Shown one piece after another: positions 10,891 to 19,293 of a stretch of 64,000 nt of DNA. Within the stretch, counting starts at the first letter, position 1; each line of letters starts with the position of its first letter. The position numbers and the translations under genes were made by a program. The notes under the pieces were generated by a model that saw only the letters and a list, made by a program, of their open reading frames with translations, had not been told where the DNA came from and did not search any database. Location: the NCBI GenBank assembly GCA_030041435.1, contig JASHNW010000058.1:1-64000 (forward strand), read 5' to 3'. This DNA is from Acidobacteriaceae bacterium. Its GTDB lineage: Bacteria > Acidobacteriota > Terriglobia > Terriglobales > Acidobacteriaceae.

Positions 10891-12006
10891 TTACGGCTGG
10901 GCCTGGCCCGCCCCCGTTTTTTTCTCGGCAAGAATCCGCCCGATCTGCGCCCGCATCGCCCGCGCTTTCGCGCGCTCTCCCAGCACTTCGTACGCACTGG
11001 CCAGGTTTGCGTACACCGCGGGGTTTTCCGGCTCAAGACGGCGGCCGATCTCGAGATGGTCGACGGCATCCTGCGGGTGCCCCTCCATCAGATAGATCTT
11101 CCCCAGTGCAATCTGCGTCGCGGAGTAACCAGGGTTGTCCCTGGCCGACTCTTCCAGCGCCGCCTGTGCTTCGGCAAACTGCGGCTGTCCGGGCGCAGCA
11201 CCCTCGTGCAGCAGCACCGTGCCCAGCAGGGAGAGCATGCGATAGTCGCGATGGCCGGCTGCAATTGCCTGGTGCAGGACTTTGTCGGCTCGGGCCAGAT
11301 CGTCCTCGTACAGATCCTTTTGCACTTCGGCGAGATAGCCGATGTAGCTGCCGGGCGCCAGTTGCGCCGCTCGATCGAACTCCGGCTTGCCCTCGTCGAA
11401 ACGGCCGAGCCGGCCCAGAAAGACGGCCCGCTCGTAATGGAGACGCGCTGAGTCGGGCAGCTGCTGCAGACCGCGATCCACAATCTGCAGCCCGAGCGAG
11501 TAGTTCTGGTGATCCGTGCACGCATCGGCCATGTACGCATAGAGTTTCTCGTCTTTTGGCGTGGCCGCCGCGGCCTGAAGAAAAACCCGGAAAGCCTGCT
11601 GCGGCTGCGCGTCTCCCAGATACGCCTGGGCCAGCAGGTTATCCACAGTTGCTGTATGCGAACCGAGGTCCTGCAGGGGCCGAAGTTCGGCGATGGCCTG
11701 CTTGAACTGGCCGGTCCCGACATAGCAGATGGCGAGATCGATGCCCACGGCATAAGGGTCGAGGCCCGCCCTTTGCGCGGCGAGCAGGTGCGGAATTGCC
11801 TGCTGCAGGTCGCCTTGCCGCGTAAGATCTGCGCCGGTGCGGAATTCCTGCTGCGCATCGGAGGAGCTTGGCGATTGCTGCCCGGCTTGCGGAGGCGGAG
11901 AAGGCTGTGGAACCTGCTGCTGCGCCGGCGCAAACGAAGCGGTGACAAGCGCTCCGCAGAGAAGCGCCGCCACCCCGGCGATGCGAAACGTTCGCTGCGC
12001 GAGCAT
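10891..12006 (-). CDS. Exported tetratricopeptide repeat protein
   Basis: A 371-residue protein with an N-terminal signal (MLAQRTFRIAGVAALLCG, ending ASFAPAQQ), a Pro/Gln-rich linker to about residue 60 and TPR helices to the C-terminus. Visible repeats include YAMGIDL-type helices, then HYERAVFLGRLGRFDEG, and a final repeat near VYANLASAYEVLGERAKA. The frame stays open up to a TTG at 12072, but this extension crosses the palindrome and lacks a signal, so ATG 12006 is chosen. Its promoter region is shared with the divergent Tat-exported enzyme at 12147. A scaffold or assembly role in the periplasm is inferred; no enzyme motif is present. It is not the same protein as the TPR gene at 2760-3755. 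Confidence 0.84.
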   Translation of the reverse strand: MLAQRTFRIAGVAALLCGALVTASFAPAQQQVPQPSPPPQAGQQSPSSSDAQQEFRTGADLTRQGDLQQAIPHLLAAQRAGLDPYAVGIDLAICYVGTGQFKQAIAELRPLQDLGSHTATVDNLLAQAYLGDAQPQQAFRVFLQAAAATPKDEKLYAYMADACTDHQNYSLGLQIVDRGLQQLPDSARLHYERAVFLGRLGRFDEGKPEFDRAAQLAPGSYIGYLAEVQKDLYEDDLARADKVLHQAIAAGHRDYRMLSLLGTVLLHEGAAPGQPQFAEAQAALEESARDNPGYSATQIALGKIYLMEGHPQDAVDHLEIGRRLEPENPAVYANLASAYEVLGERAKARAMRAQIGRILAEKKTGAGQAQP

Positions 12007-12062
12007 GGCGTTATTGTAGCTACCGGGCAGGAGGGAAACCGCCCCGGGCAGAGCATACGAAG

Positions 12063-12091
12063 TTGTATACAATCGGTGCTTGCTGTATAAC
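12063..12091 (+). promoter_or_regulatory. Promoter with perfect TTGTATACAA palindrome over the -35 element
   Basis: A perfect 10-base palindrome TTGTATACAA (12063-12072) lies between divergent genes. Its first six bases serve as a -35 (TTGTAT), followed by a 17-base spacer and TATAAC (12086-12091) as -10, 56 bases before the ATG at 12147. The palindrome fits the TNGTNNACNA pattern typical of FadR-type GntR operators, and a GntR gene lies 4.5 kb away. This placement points to repression. Assignment to that regulator is inferred. Confidence 0.62.
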
Positions 12092-12146
12092 TCGGCGAAT
12101 AACGTATTCCCGAACGCAATGGCAGCGCGATGAACCGAGGTGGCGG

Positions 12147-14501
12147 ATGAACAGAAGACGTTTCCTGCAAAGCGTGGCGGCCAGCTCGGCAGCGCTGCAC
12201 AGCTTAGCGTCGCTTGGCGAGGAGCCGGGCAAACCCCCGATTTCGCGCTCCATGCTCGAGGGCGCGCGCACGGCCAGCGAAACCCCGGTGGACGGGCACA
12301 CCCTGCTGGAAACCTTTACGCACGACGGCGAAACCTGGAGGGTGTATGAGGATCTGCGCACGCGCGACGGGGGAATCACGTTCATTTCGTCGGCGGGGAG
12401 CGCGCGCGTAATGCCAAAGAGCGCGGAGGCGGTTTTTGCCGATGAGGGTCCGCAGTACCTGGGGCTGGAACTGAGCCAGATCGGCATGGCGGCTGCGGAT
12501 TTGCTGGCCGATAAGCTGCTGGCCGGCGGGGAGCCGGACGAAGACGAGGTGCGGCGCGCGGCGCCCCCGATGGATTCGGCGGAACGGGCCGGAAGAGGCT
12601 ATCGGCCGCGCTGGAACACCATCGTAGGTACGCGCGAATGCAGCGACACCATGCCGGTGTATCCGGCAGGCAACACGCGGACTTATCATCCCGGGCAGTA
12701 TTTTCGCGAACTGATCGCCGTGCCGAGCGGCAAGCGCTACGAGGGCCTGGTGGGCGGGTGGATGCCGGCAGTGCGCAAGGTCCTGCCTGGAGACAATGGC
12801 TCGTATTACGAGGTGATCGTCTTCGGCGACGTGCTGGCCCACGATCGCTTCATCGTGCAGACGTGGCACCGCACCGCGCACATCCTGGACGGAAAGATTC
12901 TGAAAGTTGTGTACGGCTACAGTTATCCGGCCTGCACGCGGCGGCGGCAGGATCCGGATGCAGCCGAGTTTTATCAGGGGCTGCTGGCCTTCGCCGAATA
13001 CTGGGACCGGCTGATGCACGAGATGATACCCATCACTCTGCCCGACAGCACCTGGAGCAACATGGCGCGCTACGCCTTCGTGAAAGAGCAGGTGGTGCGG
13101 CCGGGCGGCGTCTATCCGAAGTACGGAGCGGTGGACCGGGACTATTACGGGCCGGAGTACGACGGCTTCCAGGACATCTTCACGATGTCGCTGTACGCGA
13201 ATCTGGAGTGCGGACGATTCAGCGAAGCTCACGATGTGTTCGACAACTACTTCACGAGCTTTGTCGACGCGAAGGGGATGATCAACATGCGCGGCCCGGA
13301 GACGGCGCAGTTCGGGCTGACGCTCTCACTGATCGCGCGCTACTACAACTACACGAGCGACCGGTCGCTGCTGCTGAAGCATCGCGGGAAGATCGAGGCC
13401 ACGGTGGCGCTGCTCACGGAGCTGCACGATGAGGCGCTCCAGCTGCCGGCGACGGATCCGGGCTACGGACTGATTCACGGCTGGTCGGAATCGGATTCGT
13501 GCCTGACGCTCGATCCCTCGGTGTGGTGGAAGCCGTATTTCTCGAACAGCGCGTTTACGGTGCGCGGGTGGCGCGACATTGCGAAGACATGGCGGGCGCT
13601 GAACCTGAGCGGCGGAGAGACGGCGGCAGCAGAATGGGCGCGGCGCAGCGAGCAACTGCGGGACACGCTGGTGAAGAGCATCGATGCCAATACCATGCGG
13701 GACAAGCAGCCGCCCTACATCGGGCCGCTGCCCGGTGCGAAGCTGACGTTCCGCGAATCGCTGGAGCAGGAGCACCCCAGCGAGCAGGGATGGGTCCACC
13801 GCTGTTACGCGGAGCTGCTGCAGCCGGGGGTGCTGACAGATGAGCAGACCAACACGGTGATCGACTGTATGCGGGCCTATGGAGCGACGACGCTGGGCGT
13901 GGTTGCGAACGTGGAGCGTCCGCACCCTGCGGGCCGCGACATCCTCGGATTCATCTCCTACGGATACGCTCATGCGCTGCTGCGGATGGATCGCATCGAG
14001 GAATATTTGCTGTTTCTGTACGCGCACCGGTATCACGACCACTCGCGCGGCAGCTGGACGGCCGGCGAGGTGTCGGGGATTACGGGCGACGGAGCGCTTT
14101 TCTGCATCCCGGCGCAGCTGACGATTCCCCTGCTGGTGCGGTGGATGCTGGTGTTTGAAGATCCGGACGCGGAGCGGCTTTACTTTGGGCGGGCACTGCC
14201 GCAGAAGTGGGTCGCCGCCGGGAAACCAATCGCCATCGAAAAGGCGCCCACGCGATGGGGCCGCGTCGACTACCGGCTGGAACCGCGCGGGGACAAGGAG
14301 CTGGTGGCGACGATTGCGCTGCCGGAAAAGGGCCCTCTGCCGCAGGAGCTGCAGGCGACCTTTCGCAGGCCGGCGGGTCGATCCCTTGCAGGGCTGAGCG
14401 TGAACGGAAAGACAGTTGCGCCGGCTGGGCGCGAGCAGGATACTGCGGTGTTTGCCACCGCCGGCGCGCGCCGGTTCACGGTGGTGGCGACGATGAGCTA
14501 A
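12147..14501 (+). CDS. Tat-exported protein of unassigned family, probable alpha/alpha-barrel glycosidase
   Basis: A 784-residue protein starting at ATG 12147, with GAGGTG upstream and a twin-arginine signal (NRRRFLQSVAASSAA). I cannot name its family with confidence. About residues 150-270 look like a beta-sandwich, and residues 280-690 are helical and rich in Trp, Tyr, His and acidic residues (HGWSESDSCL, RGPETAQFGL, HDHSRGSWTAGE), as in alpha/alpha-toroid glycosidases such as rhamnosidases. A short beta domain closes the protein. It follows the operator-bearing promoter and precedes a GH127 gene, so a role in plant or microbial glycan breakdown fits. The catalytic acid/base pair cannot be assigned by eye. 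A 2.4-kb gene with high codon-position GC bias and a Tat signal is certainly real. Confidence 0.8.
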   Translation: MNRRRFLQSVAASSAALHSLASLGEEPGKPPISRSMLEGARTASETPVDGHTLLETFTHDGETWRVYEDLRTRDGGITFISSAGSARVMPKSAEAVFADEGPQYLGLELSQIGMAAADLLADKLLAGGEPDEDEVRRAAPPMDSAERAGRGYRPRWNTIVGTRECSDTMPVYPAGNTRTYHPGQYFRELIAVPSGKRYEGLVGGWMPAVRKVLPGDNGSYYEVIVFGDVLAHDRFIVQTWHRTAHILDGKILKVVYGYSYPACTRRRQDPDAAEFYQGLLAFAEYWDRLMHEMIPITLPDSTWSNMARYAFVKEQVVRPGGVYPKYGAVDRDYYGPEYDGFQDIFTMSLYANLECGRFSEAHDVFDNYFTSFVDAKGMINMRGPETAQFGLTLSLIARYYNYTSDRSLLLKHRGKIEATVALLTELHDEALQLPATDPGYGLIHGWSESDSCLTLDPSVWWKPYFSNSAFTVRGWRDIAKTWRALNLSGGETAAAEWARRSEQLRDTLVKSIDANTMRDKQPPYIGPLPGAKLTFRESLEQEHPSEQGWVHRCYAELLQPGVLTDEQTNTVIDCMRAYGATTLGVVANVERPHPAGRDILGFISYGYAHALLRMDRIEEYLLFLYAHRYHDHSRGSWTAGEVSGITGDGALFCIPAQLTIPLLVRWMLVFEDPDAERLYFGRALPQKWVAAGKPIAIEKAPTRWGRVDYRLEPRGDKELVATIALPEKGPLPQELQATFRRPAGRSLAGLSVNGKTVAPAGREQDTAVFATAGARRFTVVATMS

Positions 14502-14528
14502 AGTTTGCGAGCTGCAGCTGAGTGGCTG

Positions 14529-14550
14529 TTGTACGCAATATTGTATTTAT
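14529..14550 (+). promoter_or_regulatory. Degenerate operator-like elements upstream of the GH127 gene
   Basis: TTGTACGCAA (14529-14538) and TTGTATTTAT (14541-14550) lie in the 109-base gap before the GH127 gene and share the TTGTA half-site with the palindrome at 12063-12072. A clear -35/-10 pair is not obvious; TATCAT at 14548 is a possible -10. The match is weaker than at the other two sites and could be chance. Confidence 0.35.
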
Positions 14551-14610
14551 CATGGTGACAGGACAGGTTGGCTCGGCGCACCAGAGAGTTGTTCAGATGA
14601 GGGGGAGACG

Positions 14611-16623
14611 ATGAACAGCAGTTTGAGTCGGAGAAAGTTCCTGGGCGGTGCGGCATGCGCGGGAGCGGCAGCAATGCTCCCGTCCGGAGCCGCGGCGCTG
14701 AACGGCAACGATGCGAAGAAGGCGGCTGCGAGCGCCGCCGGGGAAGACACAGCCAACCAGGCACTGGTGAACGCGGCGGTGGAGAAGGCAGCCTGGAAGG
14801 CGAAGCCGTTTCCCATGCCGGACGTGCGGCTGCTGCCCAGCTTCTGGAAAGACACGATGGAGCTGAACCGCAGCTTTCTCTATTCACTGCCCAACGATCG
14901 TCTCGCGTATAACTTTCGCGTCACGGCGGGCATTCCCACAGACGCCGATCCGCTGGGCGGATGGGAAGCTCCGGACTGCGAACTGCGCGGCCACTATGTG
15001 GGCCACTATCTTTCTTCCTGCGCCCTGATGCACGCCAGCACCGGCGATCCGTTCATCAGGATGAAGGCCGATGAGCTGGTGACTATGCTGGCAGAGTGCC
15101 AGACGAAAGACGGGTATCTCGGCGCGTATCCCACGACGTTCTACGACCGCCTGCGTGCGCACCAGCGAGTATGGGCGCCTTTCTACACCTATCACAAGAT
15201 CATGGCCGGCCTCATCGACATGTACCAGCACACGGGCAACAAGCAGGCGCTGGATATGGCGGAGCGGATGGCGGACTGGGCCGACGTATACGCGCGCAGT
15301 TTCGCGGACGATGACTGGCAAAAGGTATTGCTCGTGGAACAGGGCGGAATGAACGAGGCGTCGTTCAACCTGTACGCAATCACCGGGAATGCAAAATATC
15401 GGGACCTGGGCTACCGGTTCGAGCACCACAAGATCTTCGATCCGCTGGCCGCCAACCAGGACATGCTGGATCACAACCACGCCAACACGAATATCCCCAA
15501 GGTGATTGGCGCGGCGCGCGGATACGAACTGACCGGGGACACGCGCTATCGGGACATCAGCGAGAACTTCTACCGCATGGTCACCCAGCACCACATCTAC
15601 TGCACGGGCGGCACCAGCAACGGCGAGTTCTGGCATGCGCCGGATGCCATTGCCAGCCAGCTGGGGCCCGCGGCCGAGGAATGCTGCTGCTCCTACAACA
15701 TGATGAAGCTGACGCGCCATCTCTACGGCCAGCAGCCGGATGCAAGCTTCTTTGACTACTACGAGCGGACGATGATCAACGTGCGCTACGGCACGCAGGA
15801 TCGCAACGGCATGCTGATGTACTACGTGCCGCTGGAGCCGGGCATGTACAAGACTTTCGGCACGCCGTTTGACGCGTTCTGGTGCTGCACCGGAACCGGG
15901 TCGGAGGAGTATTCGAAGCTGACGGATTCGATTTACTTTCACGACGACGACAACGTGTACGTGAACCTGTTCATCCCGTCGACGCTGGACTGGAAGGAGC
16001 GGGGCCTGAAGCTGAGCCAGACGACGAAGTTTCCCGAAGACGACCGCATCACGCTGACGATCGACAACGCGCCAGGGTCGGCAACCGCGCTGAAGATCCG
16101 CGTCCCGTACTGGGCGACGGCGGGCGCGGTGTACAGCATCAACGGAGAACAGCAAAACGTGACGGCGACGCCCTCGACTTACGTGACGCTCGACCATAGC
16201 TGGAAGACGGGCGACGTGATCACGATCGAGATGCCGCTGACGCTGCACATTTCCACCACACCGGACGATAAGCAGGTGCAGGCGGCGATGTATGGCCCGC
16301 TGGTGCTGGCGGCGGCGCTGGGAACGGAAGGGCTGACGACCGGAATGATCTACGGCGATCCCGGCCCGCGCGGCTATGGCGACGACGGCTATCCGATGCC
16401 GACGGTGGATCTGCGCCAGCATATGCGGCGGGGGCCCGACGGCAAGCCAGTGGAGCCGCCGCCCGTGGATCCGAATACGATCTGGTTCGAGCGGGCGGAA
16501 GCGTCCCGGGAATTCCCACTGCTGTTCCAGACGAAGGGACGCGGCCCCACGCATACGCTGGTGCCGATCAACCAGATCATGGACCAGCGCTACTCGGTGT
16601 ATCTGCGGAACATCACGACTTAG
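14611..16623 (+). CDS. GH127 family (DUF1680) beta-L-arabinofuranosidase, Tat-exported
   Basis: A 670-residue enzyme of glycoside hydrolase family 127, which releases beta-L-arabinofuranose from plant arabinans and glycoproteins. The N-terminus has a Tat signal (SRRKFLGGAAC). The alpha/alpha-barrel shows family signatures: GHYVGHYLSS near residue 130, YTYHKIMAGL near 193, a Glu-Glu-Cys-Cys-Cys cluster at 356-360 and WCCTGTGSE around 424-432. In characterised members a Glu and three Cys bind zinc, and one Cys of the second cluster is the nucleophile; the right residue types are present here. A beta-sandwich forms the C-terminus. AGGGGGAG precedes the ATG. The stop lies three bases from that of the convergent GntR gene. 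Substrate specificity beyond the family is unproven. Confidence 0.9.
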   Translation: MNSSLSRRKFLGGAACAGAAAMLPSGAAALNGNDAKKAAASAAGEDTANQALVNAAVEKAAWKAKPFPMPDVRLLPSFWKDTMELNRSFLYSLPNDRLAYNFRVTAGIPTDADPLGGWEAPDCELRGHYVGHYLSSCALMHASTGDPFIRMKADELVTMLAECQTKDGYLGAYPTTFYDRLRAHQRVWAPFYTYHKIMAGLIDMYQHTGNKQALDMAERMADWADVYARSFADDDWQKVLLVEQGGMNEASFNLYAITGNAKYRDLGYRFEHHKIFDPLAANQDMLDHNHANTNIPKVIGAARGYELTGDTRYRDISENFYRMVTQHHIYCTGGTSNGEFWHAPDAIASQLGPAAEECCCSYNMMKLTRHLYGQQPDASFFDYYERTMINVRYGTQDRNGMLMYYVPLEPGMYKTFGTPFDAFWCCTGTGSEEYSKLTDSIYFHDDDNVYVNLFIPSTLDWKERGLKLSQTTKFPEDDRITLTIDNAPGSATALKIRVPYWATAGAVYSINGEQQNVTATPSTYVTLDHSWKTGDVITIEMPLTLHISTTPDDKQVQAAMYGPLVLAAALGTEGLTTGMIYGDPGPRGYGDDGYPMPTVDLRQHMRRGPDGKPVEPPPVDPNTIWFERAEASREFPLLFQTKGRGPTHTLVPINQIMDQRYSVYLRNITT

Positions 16624-16626
16624 GGA

Positions 16627-17361
16627 CTACCAGCTGCCGCGCTCGCCAAAGACGTCGATCACATTGCCGAGACGCTCGCAGCCATTCTCCCAGTTGACCT
16701 GCAGGCCACGCTCGGTGCGATCGGCGTCGCCGGCGATCAGGGCCGTGATGATCTCGTTGTGTTCGTCGATGGAAAGCTGCAGATTGCCGATGATGGAGCT
16801 GGCATACAGGCGCCAGTAGCGCTCTACCTGCGGTTCGATCGTCTTGTGGAAAGCCTTCAGCCGCGGCCCGGCGCCGGACTCGACGATCAGCCGGTGGAAA
16901 TCGCGATCGATATCGAAGATCTTCCCCTGTTCGCCGGGGTTGCTTTGAATCTGAGTCAGTTCCTGGTTCAGGCTCTTCAGCTTCTGTGCAATCGCCAGCC
17001 GTTCGGCTTTGGGCAGCGAGGCGGTGATCCGCGCCGCCAGGCCTTCCAGCCGGCCGATCATCGCGTAAAGTTCGTTGGCGTCTTCCTTGGTGAGGGGGCT
17101 GACGATCATCCGCGATTTGTTCGCGGTGCGGTGTACCCGCACATAGCCTTCCTGCTGCAGCCACTGCAGAGCGGCGCGCGCGGGGGTGCGGCTCAGATGC
17201 AGGCGCTTGGCCAGCTCGCCCTCAACGATCCAGGTTCCGGGCGCGAGCTTGCCCTGAACAATCAGTTCACGAACCTGATGAAGAGCCGTCAGCACGCTCG
17301 TGCCGTGCTCGCGTTTGGGCCCGCCGACGTTCGCCAGCCGCCTCGACTTTGCCACCGTCAT
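16627..17361 (-). CDS. GntR-family regulator, FadR/FCD type
   Basis: A 244-residue transcription factor. Residues about 20-85 form the winged helix (ELAKRLHLSRTPARAALQWL is the recognition region), and about 95-235 form an all-helical FCD effector domain with the metal-binding style Asp/His residues (DIDRDFHRLI, DEHNEII). FCD regulators usually repress sugar-acid, sugar or organic-acid catabolism and release DNA on binding a small acid or sugar ligand. ATG 17361 with GGGGATGAG upstream is preferred to the frame extension to 17430. It converges on the GH127 gene. A TNGTNNACNA site in its own promoter and palindromes in neighbouring promoters suggest that it autoregulates and controls the glycan genes. 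That link is inferred. Confidence 0.9.
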   Translation of the reverse strand: MTVAKSRRLANVGGPKREHGTSVLTALHQVRELIVQGKLAPGTWIVEGELAKRLHLSRTPARAALQWLQQEGYVRVHRTANKSRMIVSPLTKEDANELYAMIGRLEGLAARITASLPKAERLAIAQKLKSLNQELTQIQSNPGEQGKIFDIDRDFHRLIVESGAGPRLKAFHKTIEPQVERYWRLYASSIIGNLQLSIDEHNEIITALIAGDADRTERGLQVNWENGCERLGNVIDVFGERGSW

Positions 17362-17450
17362 CTCATCCCCAGTCGGAATCGGATTGTTTCCGATTGTACG
17401 ATTGCAGCCGCACCGGCTGCGGACAGGCATGCGAATGCCTTCCAGTATCC

Positions 17451-17464
17451 ATAATAGTCGACAA
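17451..17464 (-). promoter_or_regulatory. Possible GntR autoregulatory site
   Basis: The 10-mer at 17455-17464 (TAGTCGACAA on plus, TTGTCGACTA on minus) fits TNGTNNACNA and overlaps TATTAT on the minus strand (17456-17451), a candidate -10 about 90 bases before the GntR start. The -35 is not clear. The match is short, so its value is mainly its position beside the regulator gene. Confidence 0.35.
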
Positions 17465-17610
17465 TCAAAGTACCTCGAAACGGTAGAGTATCCTTCGTGC
17501 CAGGTTTGGCAGGCTGCGACGTAAGCACTGCGGTAAGGAGTGGCGGATAGAACTGAACATCGTGCGAGCAGTCGGCCCGCAAAACGATCCGGCAGGCCCC
17601 AGCACAGCCG

Positions 17611-19197
17611 TCATGCGCGGCGCGCAAAGCGCGTCATAACCTGGCCGGGCAGCGACGATCCGGTGACGCGCAGAGCGACAGCGGAGATGCCCAGCCAGAC
17701 CAGTGCGGCTACACTCAGCAGGCCCAGTTCCCACAGGCGGCTGGTGGTGTGCACCATGTGACGGATCGCAAGCAGCGCAGCCAGGGAGAGTGTTCCGGCG
17801 AGCACGGCCCGGCCGATTTCCGCGTATTCCAGACCGGCAAGTGAAACCATGCCCCGCCGGTGGAGCAGCACGGCCAGAGTCGCGGTCTGCAGCAGAATGC
17901 CGGCGTCGGACGCAATTGCCAGGCCCGCCGGTCCCATGGTCCGGTAGAGAACGGCGTAGACGGGGATCGAGACGGCGGTCACGATGGTGCCGGCCACCAT
18001 GGGCGTGACCGTGTTGCCCGCTGCATAGAATGCGCGCGCATAGAGCGTCTGTGCTGACCACAGGCAAAGAGAAATGGAGAAGATGGCGAAGTAAACCGCC
18101 ATGGTGGCCGAGTCAGCGCGATGAAAGGCGCCGCCACGCAGCAGCACGTCTACCAGCGGCAATGCCATCGCGATCATGAATGCGGAAAGCAGCAGGGAAA
18201 ACGCAATGATGCGGGAAACCGCGGAGTTGACGCTGCGGGCAAAGGGAGTGCGATCGACCTTTGCGTACAGCGAGGCAAGAAAGGGGAGCGAAGCGGCGCC
18301 GGCTGCCTGGCCCAGAGCTGCGGGCGCCGTGAAGAGCTGTTTCGCATAGGCGAGCAGCGTAATGGCGCCGCCCACCTGCGAGGCGAAGTGGTTGATGATC
18401 CAGTTGTCTGCCGTCACCAGAGAGACGCCCAGCATGAGAGGGACCGACATGCGGATCCACTCGCGCAGGCCGGGATTGGACCATTCCAGAATCGGCCGGT
18501 AGCGCATGCCCACGCGATGAGCGCCGATTGCGTTCAGGAGAAACGGTCCGCAAATGGCGCCCGCCACGGTGCCGATGGCCAGTGATGAGACGCCGAAGGC
18601 GTGTGCGAGCAGAACGCCGCCGAAAATGGTCCCCAGGTTGTAGATGAGGGGAGCGATGGCCTGCGCGGAGAAGACCTTATGTGCCAGAAGCACGGCGCCG
18701 AACACGCCGCCGGCAAAGAAACACAGCTGGATGGGGAGCAGGATGCGCGTGAGATGGACGCACAGCGCGGCCTTCACTGGGGGAAATCCGTTGAACCACC
18801 AGTGAATGTACTGGGGAGCGGCGAATTCCGCGAGGAGAATGGCGCCTCCCAGCACCAGCGCCATCGTGGTGAGAATGACCGACATGGCATGCTCGCCCTC
18901 GGCCTCGCGTCCCGACTCCCGATAGCGAGTGAGCATGGTAACAAAGGTGATGGAGGCCGCTCCTCCAACAAGGAAGTACGCAACCATATCGGGAAGCTGG
19001 AAGGCGGCATTGAAAGCATCGGCGGCGGCACTCCGTCCCAGCAGCCACGCGATGTATTTCACGCGCACCAGTCCCAGCACCCGCGAGAGCATCACGGAAG
19101 CCATCAGCAGGATCGTCGCGGAGAACGGCGAGTGGCGATGCGAGGGGTGCAGGACGGCGAGTGTTCGCCGCCAAAAGGGAACAGGCGGAGAGGACAT
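17611..19197 (-). CDS. murJ: MurJ/MviN-type lipid flippase
   Basis: A 528-residue integral membrane protein with about 14 hydrophobic segments, the usual size and topology of MurJ, the flippase moving lipid II across the inner membrane for peptidoglycan synthesis. MOP-superfamily features are visible: LSRVLGLVRVKYIAWLLG near residue 38, DAFNAAFQLPD near 61, YFLVGGAASITFVTML near 75 and TLYARAFYAAGNTVTPM near 390. Some MurJ-like proteins in polysaccharide loci move other lipid-linked sugars, and the locus starting at 21.7 kb has its own flippase. I read this one as MurJ, but a paralogue cannot be excluded. The ATG at 19197 has no strong ribosome-binding site. It lies 96 bases after the TauE/SafE gene on the same strand. 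Confidence 0.85.
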   Translation of the reverse strand: MSSPPVPFWRRTLAVLHPSHRHSPFSATILLMASVMLSRVLGLVRVKYIAWLLGRSAAADAFNAAFQLPDMVAYFLVGGAASITFVTMLTRYRESGREAEGEHAMSVILTTMALVLGGAILLAEFAAPQYIHWWFNGFPPVKAALCVHLTRILLPIQLCFFAGGVFGAVLLAHKVFSAQAIAPLIYNLGTIFGGVLLAHAFGVSSLAIGTVAGAICGPFLLNAIGAHRVGMRYRPILEWSNPGLREWIRMSVPLMLGVSLVTADNWIINHFASQVGGAITLLAYAKQLFTAPAALGQAAGAASLPFLASLYAKVDRTPFARSVNSAVSRIIAFSLLLSAFMIAMALPLVDVLLRGGAFHRADSATMAVYFAIFSISLCLWSAQTLYARAFYAAGNTVTPMVAGTIVTAVSIPVYAVLYRTMGPAGLAIASDAGILLQTATLAVLLHRRGMVSLAGLEYAEIGRAVLAGTLSLAALLAIRHMVHTTSRLWELGLLSVAALVWLGISAVALRVTGSSLPGQVMTRFARRA

Positions 19198-19293
19198 TGC
19201 TGGGGTCGATTCTAAACGGCGGCTCTCAGGAAGGCAGGACCGGTTGTTGAATCTGAGCGAGGTGCAGAATCAGGGTTGCCATCCAGCACGGCA

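Noticed and set aside
14884-16554. 556-codon minus-strand frame antisense to GH127
   Set aside because: Composition is Arg/His/Val-rich as expected for an antisense shadow; the sense frame has GH127 catalytic motifs.
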